Source: Bacillota bacterium (lineage in GTDB: Bacteria; Bacillota; Negativicutes; Sporomusales; Sporomusaceae). Taken from it: 29,215 bases of DNA. The stretch spans positions 1 through 29,215 of the forward strand of contig JAEWGR010000055.1 of assembly GCA_023388195.1 (NCBI GenBank). The letters are read 5' to 3'. Each line of letters starts with the position of its first letter. Position 1 is the stretch's first letter. Positions 1 to 7,496 of the stretch are shown here, piece after piece. The position numbers were made by a program, and so were the translations under genes. A model generated the notes under the pieces. The model worked only from the letters and a program-made list of their open reading frames with translations. It had not been told where the DNA came from and made no database searches.

Positions 1-642
1 CTGTTCCTGGATTTGATTCAGGAGGGAAATCTTGGCTTAATCAAAGCAGTAGAAAAATTTGATTATAACAAGGGGTATAAGTTCAGCACCTATGCTACAT
101 GGTGGATCCGGCAGGCAATAACCAGGGCGATTGCTGACCAGGCACGGACGATTCGAATTCCTGTTCACATGGTCGAAACCATAAATAAGCTGATCCGGGT
201 ATCACGGCAGCTCCTCCAGGAATTGGGCCGGGAGCCGTCCCCGGAAGAGGTTGCGAAAGCCATGGATGTCAGCGTTGAACGGGTCCGGGAGATCATGAAG
301 ATAGCACAGGAACCTGTATCGTTGGAGACGCCGATCGGTGAAGAAGAGGACTCTCACCTGGGCGATTTTATCGAAGATCAGGATGCACCGGCACCAGCCG
401 AAGCTGCTTCTTTTATGCTGCTTAAGGAACAGTTGGAAGAGGTGCTGGAAACACTGACACCACGTGAAGAAAAGGTACTGCGCCTGCGCTTTGGCTTAGA
501 TGACGGCCGGGCACGTACGCTGGAAGAAGTAGGACAATATTTTGGTGTTACCCGCGAACGTATCCGCCAGATTGAAGCTAAGGCACTCAGAAAACTTCGC
601 CATCCCAGCCGCAGTAAAAAGTTAAAGGATTTCCTGGAGTAA
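1..642 (+). CDS. rpoD: Primary RNA polymerase sigma factor (RpoD/SigA), 3' part
   Basis: This is the C-terminal 213 residues of the housekeeping sigma factor, which directs RNA polymerase to -35/-10 promoters. The open frame runs off the left edge, so the N-terminus (region 1 and the start of region 2) is missing; the TTG at 13 is an internal codon, not a start. Visible parts are region 2.3-2.4 (KFSTYATWWIRQAI), the region 3 helix after IRIPVHMVETINKL, and region 4 with the helix-turn-helix ending VTRERIRQIEAKALRKLRHP. Region 4.2 is complete and the protein ends in DFLE, as usual for RpoD. In Firmicutes dnaG-rpoD is commonly followed by trmK and a nif3-like gene. That order is kept here, with tRNA genes inserted between. 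Confidence 0.97.
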   Translation: MFLDLIQEGNLGLIKAVEKFDYNKGYKFSTYATWWIRQAITRAIADQARTIRIPVHMVETINKLIRVSRQLLQELGREPSPEEVAKAMDVSVERVREIMKIAQEPVSLETPIGEEEDSHLGDFIEDQDAPAPAEAASFMLLKEQLEEVLETLTPREEKVLRLRFGLDDGRARTLEEVGQYFGVTRERIRQIEAKALRKLRHPSRSKKLKDFLE

Positions 643-655
643 CACTAAATATTAC

Positions 656-684
656 TTGACGTAACCTGGACATTGCTTTATAAT
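656..684 (+). promoter_or_regulatory. Sigma-A promoter for the tRNA cluster
   Basis: TTGACG (656-661) and TATAAT (679-684) are separated by 17 bp. The -10 box lies about 19 bp before tRNA-Asn. This is a near-consensus promoter, as expected for stable RNA genes. Confidence 0.9.
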
Positions 685-702
685 AATCAACGTTGGCGAT
701 AT

Positions 703-778
703 TCCTCGATAGCTCAGTTGGTAGAGCAATCGGCTGTTAACCGATCGGTCGTAGGTTCGAGTCCTACTCGAGGAGCCA
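703..778 (+). tRNA. tRNA-Asn (anticodon GTT)
   Basis: The acceptor stem TCCTCGA pairs with TCGAGGA. The anticodon arm is ATCGG-CTGTTAA-CCGAT, with GTT at 736-738. The T-arm is standard and CCA is encoded (776-778). It is the first gene of a four-tRNA cluster. Confidence 0.97.
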
Positions 779-914
779 AAAGCAGAGCGCCAAGTTTTCC
801 GGAGCAATAGCGACAGGGAAACTTATGCGAATCGCTTAGTTCTAAGCGATAGCGAAGAGCATCTTATATATTTAAAAACAGGCTTTCTCCGGAAAACCTG
901 TTTTAATATCTCTA
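779..914 (+). other. Structured spacer in the tRNA cluster
   Basis: This 136-base spacer holds no gene but has several inverted repeats. TTTTCCGGAG (795-804) pairs perfectly with CTCCGGAAAA (887-896). ATCGCTTAG (831-839) pairs with CTAAGCGAT (842-850). AAAACAGG (875-882) pairs with CCTGTTTT (897-904), a weak terminator-like hairpin. The outer and last pairings compete. A processing or attenuation role is possible but not shown. Confidence 0.7.
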
Positions 915-988
915 GGGCCTATAGCTCAGCGGTAGAGCAGCCGGCTCATACCGGCTGGTCCCTGGTTCGATCCCAGGTGGGCCCACCA
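915..988 (+). tRNA. tRNA with CAT anticodon (Met or Ile2), six-base anticodon loop
   Basis: The acceptor stem GGGCCTA pairs with TGGGCCC, the T-arm is CCTGG-TTCGATC-CCAGG, and CCA is encoded. The CAT anticodon is at 947-949. The anticodon stem GCCGG/CCGGC (940-944/951-955) encloses only six bases, CTCATA, where tRNAs normally have seven; one A appears to be missing 3' of the anticodon. C4-G69 and C5-G68 resemble tRNA-Ile2 (lysidine) determinants, so Met versus Ile2 is undecided. The loop may be a real variant, a damaged gene or a sequencing deletion. Confidence 0.82.
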
Positions 989-1073
989 AAAAACAATGAA
1001 TCGGGTTTTTAGGAACGGCGCGATAAGCGGAGTTTGATTGCTGTGAAGAGCCTCCTACTAAATCCGTAATCAT

Positions 1074-1148
1074 GGCCCGTTGGTCAAGCGGTTAAGACAC
1101 CGCCCTTTCACGGCGGTATCAAGGGTTCGATTCCCTTACGGGTCACCA
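1074..1148 (+). tRNA. tRNA-Glu (anticodon TTC)
   Basis: The acceptor stem GGCCCGT pairs with ACGGGTC. The anticodon arm is CCGCC-CTTTCAC-GGCGG with TTC at 1107-1109, and CCA is encoded. It closely resembles the usual Firmicute tRNA-Glu. The 85-base spacer before it (989-1073) can fold imperfectly, with CGGGTTTTTAGG opposite CCTACTAAATCCG. Confidence 0.97.
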
Positions 1149-1262
1149 TCGCAGTGAAACAGATTTTTAGGTGCCGGCTCCGGTGCCTAAGATCTGAATA
1201 AATAAGCAAAGCCCAAACAGAAGCCGTTAGGGCCACTCTGATTGGTGCGGAGATCTCTTTAT
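1149..1262 (+). other. Structured spacer between tRNA-Glu and tRNA-Val
   Basis: No gene is seen. CAGAT followed by TTAGGTGCCGG, near 1160-1178, pairs with CCGGTGCCTAA and ATCTG up to about 1197, forming a long hairpin with two G-U pairs. No T-run follows, so it is more likely a processing structure than a terminator. Confidence 0.55.
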
Positions 1263-1338
<76 letters not shown>

Positions 1339-1340
1339 CA

Positions 1341-1378
1341 GCAAAAAACCTGCGAAGTTAATTTCGCAGGTTTTTTGC
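1341..1378 (+). terminator. Terminator of the tRNA cluster
   Basis: A perfect 16-bp stem (1341-1356 with 1363-1378) has a six-base loop. It has A-rich and T-rich flanks, so it could work in both directions. Confidence 0.93.
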
Positions 1379-1421
1379 TACCCATCATCATACAATACAT
1401 GATTCGCCAGGAGGGCTGTTT

Positions 1422-2111
1422 GTGAAATTAGGTCAGCGTTTAAGAACGATCGCCGCCATGGTGCCAACCGGAGTGACTATGGCCGATATTGGGACCGATC
1501 ATGCTTATTTGCCTATATATCTTGTGCAAGAAAAGATTGTGACCAGGGCTATTGCCGGTGATGTTCATCAGGGTCCGTATCTGTCAGCCCAAAATGCGGT
1601 TGCAGCCGCACGACTGCAGCAGGTAATTTCGGTTCGCCTGGGCAACGGCTTGGCAGTTCTTCAGCCGGGGGAAGCGGACGTTGTGGTCATTGCCGGCATG
1701 GGCGGAGCCAACATCATTGATATCCTGCACTCCTGTCCGGATATAACCCGCATGGTGCAACGCCTAATCCTGCAGCCGATGATTGCTGCTGCACCGGTTC
1801 GCGAATGGCTGTATGGCCATGGCTGGCAGATTGTTGACGAGCAGTTGGTGCAGGAAGAGGGGAAGTTATACCAGATTATTGCTACCGAACCCGGTGCGGG
1901 CTGCATTGCCGATCATTCTCTCTATGAGATTGGGCCACGGCTCTGGCAGGACAGGCATCCCTTATTAGCGCTGCATATTGATGAACTGATCAATCATCTG
2001 CGGGCTGTCATTCTGGCTATGGGCGGGAGTGACGACGCGGTAAAATCTGCTAAATACCAGGAATATACCTGTAAGCTTACAGATCTGGAGGCAAAACGGT
2101 TATGTCTGTAA
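1422..2111 (+). CDS. trmK: tRNA (adenine(22)-N1)-methyltransferase TrmK
   Basis: TrmK-family (YqfN) SAM-dependent methyltransferase, which makes m1A22 in the D-loop of tRNAs. The 229-residue protein has the SAM-binding motif I ADIGTDHAYLP at residues 21-31. It also has VVIAGMGGANI near residue 90, typical of the family, and a helical C-terminal tail. The start is GTG at 1422, seven bases after AGGAGG (1409-1414). Its 3' end overlaps the next gene by 10 bp, so the two are translationally coupled. The rpoD-trmK-nif3 order is common in Firmicutes. No separate promoter is obvious in the 43 bp after the tRNA terminator, so some read-through or a weak promoter is likely. Confidence 0.93.
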   Translation: MKLGQRLRTIAAMVPTGVTMADIGTDHAYLPIYLVQEKIVTRAIAGDVHQGPYLSAQNAVAAARLQQVISVRLGNGLAVLQPGEADVVVIAGMGGANIIDILHSCPDITRMVQRLILQPMIAAAPVREWLYGHGWQIVDEQLVQEEGKLYQIIATEPGAGCIADHSLYEIGPRLWQDRHPLLALHIDELINHLRAVILAMGGSDDAVKSAKYQEYTCKLTDLEAKRLCL

Positions 2112-3223
2112 TTTGCCGTGATATCTTGCAGGAACTGGATAAACTGGCTCCCAAACATTTGGCTGAATCCTGGGATAATATCGGGCTGTTGCTTGGTGAT
2201 CCTGTGCAAAAGATACAGAAAATAATGATAGCCTTAGATGTGGATCAGTCGCTTGTCAATGAGGCCATTGCCGCAAACGTCGACCTGATTATCGCCCATC
2301 ATCCTCTGATATTCAAAGGCCTTACCAGTATCCGCACCGATTCCCCGCAAGGAAGGGTGCTGGCCGGCCTGATTAAAGCCGGCATTGCTGTATGTGCCGC
2401 GCATACTAACCTGGACAGCGCCCCCGGAGGGGTTAATGATGTATTGGCGCAAAAACTAGCGTTAACAGGCATCAGGCCGTTAACGAAGGTCTATCAGGAG
2501 CAGTTACATAAATTAGTTGTTTTTGTGCCTGCTACGCACCTTGACCAGGTCCGCAAAGCAATCACAGAGGCTGGTGCCGGGCATATCGGCAATTACAGTC
2601 ACTGCACTTTTCAAACTCAGGGTACAGGAACGTTTTTACCCTTAACTGATGCTCAGCCTTTTATCGGTCAACAGGGGACACTTGAACTTGTCGATGAATG
2701 CCGCTTGGAAACTGTTTTTCCGGCCGCAGTGCGTTCGCAAATTATTACTGCCATGCTGGCAGCTCATCCTTATGAGGAGGTAGCCTATGACGAATACCTG
2801 CTGCTGAATAAAGGTAAGAGTTACGGCCTGGGACGGGTAGGCTGCCTGGTTACACCAATGGGCATTGAACCGTTCATCGAGCATGTAAAAACGGCATTAC
2901 ACGTTGACGCTGTAAAAGTGGCCGGCTCTGCTGCCGGGCAAATGATCGGTACGGTTGCGGTATGCGGCGGCAGCGGCGCCAGCCTGATGCAAGAGGCCAT
3001 TGCCGCTGGTGCGGACATCCTGGTAACCGGTGATGTAAAATACCATGAGGCCCAGCAGGCGGCCGCAGAAGGGCTGACTATTATTGATGCCGGGCATTTT
3101 GCCACCGAACAGCCGGTAGTCGGCTTTGTGGCAGACTATCTAAAGCGTCGTGCAAAAGAAAATCTTTGGAATGTTACGGTTATTGGCAATAACTCAAATA
3201 AAGATGTCTTTACAATCTGCTAA
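2102..3223 (+). CDS. Nif3-like dinuclear metal center protein (DUF34/YqfO type)
   Basis: Member of the Nif3/DUF34 family: hexameric proteins with a two-metal site. The exact reaction is unsettled; a GTP cyclohydrolase 1 type 2 label is often used but poorly supported. The 373-residue length matches the long bacterial form, with a PII/CutA-like domain inserted at roughly residues 130-230 between two halves of the Nif3 domain. Metal-ligand motifs are visible: IIAHHPLIFKG near residue 65, CAAHTNLD near residue 100, and DAGHFATEQ near residue 330. The ATG at 2102 lies within the end of trmK. Both genes probably share one mRNA. Confidence 0.92.
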   Translation: MSVICRDILQELDKLAPKHLAESWDNIGLLLGDPVQKIQKIMIALDVDQSLVNEAIAANVDLIIAHHPLIFKGLTSIRTDSPQGRVLAGLIKAGIAVCAAHTNLDSAPGGVNDVLAQKLALTGIRPLTKVYQEQLHKLVVFVPATHLDQVRKAITEAGAGHIGNYSHCTFQTQGTGTFLPLTDAQPFIGQQGTLELVDECRLETVFPAAVRSQIITAMLAAHPYEEVAYDEYLLLNKGKSYGLGRVGCLVTPMGIEPFIEHVKTALHVDAVKVAGSAAGQMIGTVAVCGGSGASLMQEAIAAGADILVTGDVKYHEAQQAAAEGLTIIDAGHFATEQPVVGFVADYLKRRAKENLWNVTVIGNNSNKDVFTIC

Positions 3224-3257
3224 ATTCGTTTAACCGGTATTTTTGCGAGAAAAGAGT

Positions 3258-3287
3258 TTGACGATTTACCTAATTCTGGTATACAAT
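3258..3287 (+). promoter_or_regulatory. Promoter of the thiamine operon
   Basis: The -35 box is TTGACG (3258-3263). The -10 is either TATACA (3280-3285, 16-bp spacer) or TACAAT (3282-3287, 18-bp spacer). It sits directly upstream of the TPP riboswitch. Confidence 0.75.
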
Positions 3288-3307
3288 AAATACAGAAAGA
3301 AATATTA

Positions 3308-3404
3308 GCTGGCCGAGGGAGCTCATGTTATGGGCTGAGAGTGAAACTACTAAGTTTCTTACCTCCATTACCTGATCGGGATAATACCTGCGGAGGGAGG
3401 TCGT
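3308..3404 (+). promoter_or_regulatory. TPP riboswitch (THI-box)
   Basis: The conserved THI-box cores are present: GGGCTGAGA at about 3332-3340, then ACCTGATCGGGATAATACC at about 3370-3388, followed by GCGGAGGGAGG. GGCC near 3311 can close P1 with GGTC near 3399-3402. Thiamine pyrophosphate binding should favour the terminator that follows, switching the thi operon off. Confidence 0.95.
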
Positions 3405-3423
3405 GTGTAATTTGTGTAATTGT

Positions 3424-3459
3424 GCGCGTCGTTACCCGGTAGGGGAGACGTGCTTTTTT
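3424..3459 (+). terminator. Riboswitch-controlled terminator before thiS
   Basis: GCGCGTC (3424-3430) pairs with GACGTGC (3447-3453), with one G-U pair, followed by six T. It lies between the TPP aptamer and thiS and is the likely expression platform. Confidence 0.85.
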
Positions 3460-3482
3460 ATTTTTAGTAAGGAGGACGCAGC

Positions 3483-3683
3483 ATGAGATTAACTGTAAAT
3501 GGTAAAGAAGTGCAAATGCAAGACGGCGTTACCATTGCTGAGCTGGTTGATAAACAAAGATTTAATCCTGAAGTTATTGTGATTGAACATAACCAGCAAA
3601 TCGTTAAAAAGGAAGAGTGGCAGGCAATTAGATTGCAACCGGAAGACTGTCTTGAAGTAGTCACTTTTGTAGGAGGAGGCTGA
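3483..3683 (+). CDS. thiS: Sulfur carrier protein ThiS
   Basis: A 66-residue ubiquitin-like protein that carries thiocarboxylate sulfur on its C-terminal glycine for thiazole formation. It ends in VTFVGGG, giving the required Gly-Gly terminus. The early MRLTVNGKEVQ and the central VIVIEHNQQIVKKEEW are typical of the family. The ATG follows AAGGAGG by eight bases. It is the first gene of thiS-thiG-thiH-thiE, five bases ahead of thiG. No thiF adenylyltransferase or thiC is seen in the window, so those steps must be encoded elsewhere. Confidence 0.95.
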   Translation: MRLTVNGKEVQMQDGVTIAELVDKQRFNPEVIVIEHNQQIVKKEEWQAIRLQPEDCLEVVTFVGGG

Positions 3684-3688
3684 TTGTA

Positions 3689-4474
3689 ATGGTGAAAAAC
3701 CTGGTAGGAGACGTTTTAACGATCGGCGGCAAAGAATTAACCAGCCGCTTATTTTTAGGAACAGGGAAATTTGCTAATAACCGGTTGATACCCGAGGTTG
3801 TCAGTGCTTCCGGTTCTCAGGTGATAACGGTTGCTTTACGGCGAATTGATCCTGAATATAAAGCAGAAAACATAGTCGACTACATACCGGCCACCTGTAC
3901 GTTAATGCCCAATACCTCCGGTGCCAGAAATGCAGAAGAGGCTGTCCGCATTGCCCGGCTGGCCAAAGCCGCCGGCTGTGGCAACTGGATTAAGATTGAA
4001 GTTATTTCGGATAACCGTTATTTGCTCCCTGACAATATGGAGACAATTAAAGCTACGGAAGTGTTAGCTGCCGAAGGTTTTGTTGTGCTCCCTTATATGA
4101 GTCCTGATTTAATGGCGGCAAAACGTCTGGCTGAAGCAGGGGCTGCTGCTGTTATGCCGCTGGGAGCACCTATTGGCACAAACCGCGGTCTCAAGACCAA
4201 AGAAATGGTAAAGATCATTATTGAAGAAGTGCCTTTGCCAATTATTGTCGATGCCGGTATTGGCCGTCCGTCCGAAGCTGCCGAAGCTATGGAAATGGGA
4301 GCGGCGGCAGTACTTGTAAATACTGCGGTGGCCACAGCGCAAAATCCGGTTGTTATGGCCGAAGCCTTTGGCCTGGCCGTGGCCGCAGGGCGCAGAGCCT
4401 ATCTCGCCGGCCCGGGGGCCATCCAGGGTTATGCGGCGGCTTCGTCGCCATTGACGGGGTTTCTTCATGAATAA
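3689..4474 (+). CDS. thiG: Thiazole synthase ThiG
   Basis: ThiG condenses 1-deoxy-D-xylulose 5-phosphate, dehydroglycine and ThiS-bound sulfur into the thiazole phosphate of thiamine. The 261-residue TIM-barrel protein is full length. Key features are LFLGTGKF near residue 21, NTSGARNAEEA near residue 75, and the Schiff-base lysine in NWIKIEVI (Lys102). Phosphate-binding loops are IVDAGIGRPSEA and AVLVNTAVA. The ATG at 3689 follows AGGAGGAGG at suitable spacing. ThiH, encoded next, would supply dehydroglycine. Confidence 0.97.
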   Translation: MVKNLVGDVLTIGGKELTSRLFLGTGKFANNRLIPEVVSASGSQVITVALRRIDPEYKAENIVDYIPATCTLMPNTSGARNAEEAVRIARLAKAAGCGNWIKIEVISDNRYLLPDNMETIKATEVLAAEGFVVLPYMSPDLMAAKRLAEAGAAAVMPLGAPIGTNRGLKTKEMVKIIIEEVPLPIIVDAGIGRPSEAAEAMEMGAAAVLVNTAVATAQNPVVMAEAFGLAVAAGRRAYLAGPGAIQGYAAASSPLTGFLHE

Positions 4475-4500
4475 CTGCAGCATAGGCAAGGAGGTATATT

Positions 4501-5601
4501 GTGAGTGTGTATGAAGAGCTGTTAGCATACCGGGATTTAGATTTTGCAGCAATATTTGAGCAGGTCACAGATGCCGGTATTCAACAGGTGATCAGTAAAG
4601 ACCGGCTGAATGTACTTGATTATCTGACCCTATTATCGCCAAAAGCCGAGCTTCACCTTGAGGCTATGGCCCAGCAGGCGCACCGTCTGACTGTACAGCA
4701 GTTTGGCCATACCATTTTGCTGTATACACCGCTGTATCTGGCTAATTACTGTGTTAACCAGTGTGTATATTGCGGTTTTCATGTCCACAACGCGATTGAG
4801 AGAAGAAAACTGACACTGGATCAGGTTCGCGCTGAAGCCGAGGCTATTGCAGCGACCGGTTTAAAGCATATCATTATTCTTACCGGCGAATCACGGCACC
4901 ACTCCTCTGTAGGCTATATCAAAGAGTGCGTTCAGATATTAAAAGATTATTTTACCTCGATCAGCATTGAGATATATCCTCTCACCACAGCTGAGTACAG
5001 CGAACTTGCCCTGGCCGGCGTGGACGGAATGACCATTTACCAGGAGACCTATCATGAGGCAACCTATGCGGAATTGCATCCTGCCGGTCCCAAGCGCGAC
5101 TACCGTTATCGCCTTGATGCCCCGGAGCGGGCTTGCCAGGCCGCCATACGGACTGTTAATATCGGGGCGCTGCTGGGCCTCAGTGACTGGCGCCAGGAAG
5201 CTTTTCTGACAGGTGTACATGCCGATTATCTGCAGCGAAACTACCCCGACGTTGAAATTAGTATGTCGCCGCCGCGGATGCGCCCTCATGTTGGCGGCTT
5301 TCCGCCCCGGGTTATTGTCAATGATAAAAATTTAGTACAATATGTTTTGGCATTCCGTTTGTTTATGCCTCGCGGGGGAATAACACTGTCGACACGGGAG
5401 AGCGCTGCCTTTCGTAATAATATGCTTAAACTCGGAATTACCAAGATGTCAGCCGGGTCGTGCACTGCCGTGGGCGGGCACTCGGAAGCGGCAGCTGTCG
5501 GCCAGTTTGAAATATCTGACGAACGCAGCGTGGCCGAGATGGCAGCTATGCTGTATTCCCGCAACTATCAGCCTGTTTATAAAGACTGGCAACTATGGTG
5601 A
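4501..5601 (+). CDS. thiH: 2-iminoacetate synthase ThiH (radical SAM)
   Basis: Radical SAM enzyme that cleaves tyrosine to give 2-iminoacetate (dehydroglycine) for ThiG, with p-cresol as by-product. The 366-residue length is typical. The 4Fe-4S cluster motif CX3CX2C is at Cys84, Cys88 and Cys91 (YCVNQCVYCGF). The C-terminal half carries MSAGSCTAVGGHSE, typical of the ThiH family. The start is GTG at 4501 after AAGGAGG. The oxygen-independent ThiH route, instead of glycine oxidase ThiO, fits an anaerobe. Confidence 0.96.
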   Translation: MSVYEELLAYRDLDFAAIFEQVTDAGIQQVISKDRLNVLDYLTLLSPKAELHLEAMAQQAHRLTVQQFGHTILLYTPLYLANYCVNQCVYCGFHVHNAIERRKLTLDQVRAEAEAIAATGLKHIIILTGESRHHSSVGYIKECVQILKDYFTSISIEIYPLTTAEYSELALAGVDGMTIYQETYHEATYAELHPAGPKRDYRYRLDAPERACQAAIRTVNIGALLGLSDWRQEAFLTGVHADYLQRNYPDVEISMSPPRMRPHVGGFPPRVIVNDKNLVQYVLAFRLFMPRGGITLSTRESAAFRNNMLKLGITKMSAGSCTAVGGHSEAAAVGQFEISDERSVAEMAAMLYSRNYQPVYKDWQLW

Positions 5602-5643
5602 CGCAGCTACGATGACGGCTGAATACTAACAATAAGGAGGATT

Positions 5644-6291
5644 ATGATGCCAAAACCGGGAATGATTAATTTTCTAACTACAGACATATATGCTTTGACA
5701 GCCGAAGAATATTCACTGGGCCGCACCAATGTTGAAGTAGCACAATTACTCATTACTGCCGGTATTAAGGTCATTCAATACCGGGAAAAGGATAAAAAAG
5801 CCGGGCAAATGTACCAGGAATGCCTGGCAATACGAGAATTGACGAAGCAAGCAGGTGTTACCTTTATTATCAATGATCATATTGATTTAGCACTGCTGAC
5901 CGGAGCGGACGGGGTGCATATCGGGCAGGATGATTTGCCGCCGGCGCAGGTAAGGGCGTTAATCGGCAATAATATGGTGCTGGGATTGTCCACCCATTCA
6001 CCGGCGCAGGCCCAAGCGGCAGCGGCACTGGGGTGTATTGACTATATCGGGGTAGGGCCTATATTTGCCACCCATACCAAAAAGGACGTGTGTGAGCCGG
6101 TAGGGTTTACTTATCTTGAATATGTTGCGCAAAATCATCAGCTACCCTTTGTCGCCATTGGCGGCATTAAAGAGGGCAATGTTAAAGATGTCCGGCAGCG
6201 TGGCGCCAGTATCGTTGCGATCGTTACCGACATTGTCGGTGCCGATGATATTCCAGCCAAAGTGCAGGCAATCCGGCAGGCCTGTAGTTAA
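5644..6291 (+). CDS. thiE: Thiamine phosphate synthase ThiE
   Basis: Joins the pyrimidine (HMP-PP) and thiazole phosphate moieties to give thiamine phosphate. The 215-residue TIM barrel contains IQYREKDKK near residue 44, FIINDHIDLALLTGADGVHIGQ at about residues 77-98, YIGVGPIFATHTKKD, and AIGGIKEGNV, all diagnostic. An ATG-ATG start follows AAGGAGG. It is the last gene of the riboswitch-controlled thi operon. No strong terminator follows before the rnpB promoter. Confidence 0.96.
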   Translation: MMPKPGMINFLTTDIYALTAEEYSLGRTNVEVAQLLITAGIKVIQYREKDKKAGQMYQECLAIRELTKQAGVTFIINDHIDLALLTGADGVHIGQDDLPPAQVRALIGNNMVLGLSTHSPAQAQAAAALGCIDYIGVGPIFATHTKKDVCEPVGFTYLEYVAQNHQLPFVAIGGIKEGNVKDVRQRGASIVAIVTDIVGADDIPAKVQAIRQACS

Positions 6292-6299
6292 ATCTTCCT

Positions 6300-6328
6300 T
6301 TGACTTGTAGGCTGACCAGTGATAAAAT
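6300..6328 (+). promoter_or_regulatory. Promoter of rnpB
   Basis: TTGACT (6300-6305) and TAAAAT (6323-6328) have a 17-bp spacer. The -10 ends about 16 bp before the first paired base of RNase P RNA. The -35 starts nine bp after the thiE stop codon. Confidence 0.8.
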
Positions 6329-6343
6329 TATAATTCACAGCTT

Positions 6344-6696
6344 CTGAGTATGAAAGATGATCGCGGATATCATGTATATTCGAGGAAAGTCCGAGCTCCA
6401 CAGGGCAGGATGCTGGATAACGTCCAGCGAGGGTGACCTCAGGGAAAGTGCCACAGAAATGTGAACCGCCCGGCACTCGCCGGGTAAGGATGGAACGGTG
6501 CGGTAAGAGCGCACCAGCAGTCAGGTGACTGACTGGCTAGGTAAACCCCATCTGGAGCAAGACCGAATAGGGAAGGGATGAAGCGGCCCGCTGAGCCTTC
6601 CGGGTTGTGTCGCTGGAGCCGTCAGGCAACTGCCGGCCAAGATAAATGATCATCGCCGTTAATCACGGAACAGAACTCGGCTTAATGAATACTCAG
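6344..6696 (+). ncRNA. rnpB: RNase P RNA (catalytic subunit)
   Basis: The RNA cuts 5' leaders from pre-tRNAs. The terminal P1 helix is CTGAGTAT (6344-6351) with ATACTCAG (6689-6696). The conserved core GAGGAAAGTCCGAGCTCC lies near 6381-6398, CACAGAAATGTGAACCGCC near 6452-6470, and the 3' core is around 6655-6675. The overall form suggests the ancestral type A; that is read by eye. Any ORF read here is spurious. Confidence 0.95.
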
Positions 6697-6707
6697 ATAA
6701 AAGCAAA

Positions 6708-6747
6708 TAATATACCCGCAGCCTTGGTGGCTGCGGGTTATATTATT
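6708..6747. terminator. Bidirectional terminator between rnpB and the nitroreductase gene
   Basis: TACCCGCAGCC (6713-6723) pairs with GGCTGCGGGT(T)A (6729-6740) around the loop TTGGT, with A/T-rich flanks on both sides. It serves rnpB on + and the converging nitroreductase on -, and it overlaps the latter's stop codon. Confidence 0.85.
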
Positions 6748-7306
6748 TCCAAAATAAAATTTCCGGCGATTTTTTGGGGATTGCCGGCGGTTTAGTGACC
6801 TGCGGGTAGCCCACAATAATCGGCGCCACTGCTGCAAGCCCCTCGGGAATAGCGAGTTCCTTTTTGACTGCCGGCAAATTGAGAAAAGGACGGGCAAAAC
6901 CAATCCAGCAGGTTCCCAGATTCATACTGTGGGCTGTAAGCATTAGATTCTGGGCTGCTAAACAACAATCTTCATAGTGTTGGGGATCGTGGGATTTGGC
7001 AAAAATAAGGATAAGTGACTGGGCATTATAAAAAATATTAAATTCGGGGTTTTCAAGTGCTGGTTTATATTTGTTCAATTTCGGCACCTGATCAAGCAGG
7101 GTTAGAAGAAATTGTTTGCTGCGATCAGAAAATGATTTCAGAAGCGCGGCATCCTGGATAACCGCATAGGCCCAAGGCTGAGAATTCATTGCACTGGGAG
7201 CCTGGCTTGCAGCCTGCAGCAGTTTTTCGATCGTTGACCTGTCAACATTTGTTGTGGTGTAGCTGCGTACGGAGCGCCGGTTGCTTATAGCTGCCTGTAA
7301 TTCCAT
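6743..7306 (-). CDS. Nitroreductase family protein
   Basis: Flavin-binding nitroreductase-fold protein, likely FMN-dependent and NAD(P)H-linked; the substrate cannot be named. The 187-residue length is typical of small nitroreductases. The N-terminal AISNRRSVRSYTTTNVD carries the Arg-Arg-Ser FMN phosphate contacts. APSAMNSQPWAYAVI near residue 36 and the central CCLAAQNLMLTAHSMNLGTCWIG are standard family motifs, and the C-terminus has PIIVGYP. The ATG follows an AGGATGG-type ribosome site. It is the only convincing minus-strand gene, transcribed convergently with rnpB. Confidence 0.92.
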   Translation of the reverse strand: MELQAAISNRRSVRSYTTTNVDRSTIEKLLQAASQAPSAMNSQPWAYAVIQDAALLKSFSDRSKQFLLTLLDQVPKLNKYKPALENPEFNIFYNAQSLILIFAKSHDPQHYEDCCLAAQNLMLTAHSMNLGTCWIGFARPFLNLPAVKKELAIPEGLAAVAPIIVGYPQVTKPPAIPKKSPEILFWK

Positions 7307-7389
7307 TGATCATCCATCCTTTTTCCAAGGTAGTAAAAACTTCGGTTAATGCAGATCTGATTCTGACCATGCTGGTAAGGTTTGTCTAT

Positions 7390-7418
7390 TTGAAAACATA
7401 TTAGCTTAATCTTATTCA
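7390..7418 (+). promoter_or_regulatory. Possible promoter of the GDT1-family gene
   Basis: TTGAAA (7390-7395) and TATTCA (7413-7418) are 17 bp apart. The match is moderate only. No yybP-ykoY manganese riboswitch is recognisable in the leader. Confidence 0.35.
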
Positions 7419-7496
7419 AATGTAAAGTTACAGGACAAAATTTTGCTGGTTTCTGGCCATACTATTACTAAGGCTGTTTGGTTAGGAGGAAGTTTT

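Noticed and set aside
4109..4552. 147-residue minus-strand ORF over thiG
   Set aside because: It is a shadow of thiG in a GC-rich stretch, with no family resemblance.
6288..6476. Minus-strand ORF
   Set aside because: It lies over the rnpB promoter and RNase P RNA 5' region, an accidental open frame.
7307..7496. Possible manganese (yybP-ykoY) riboswitch before the GDT1-family gene
   Set aside because: This RNA often precedes such genes, but its conserved core was not found here.
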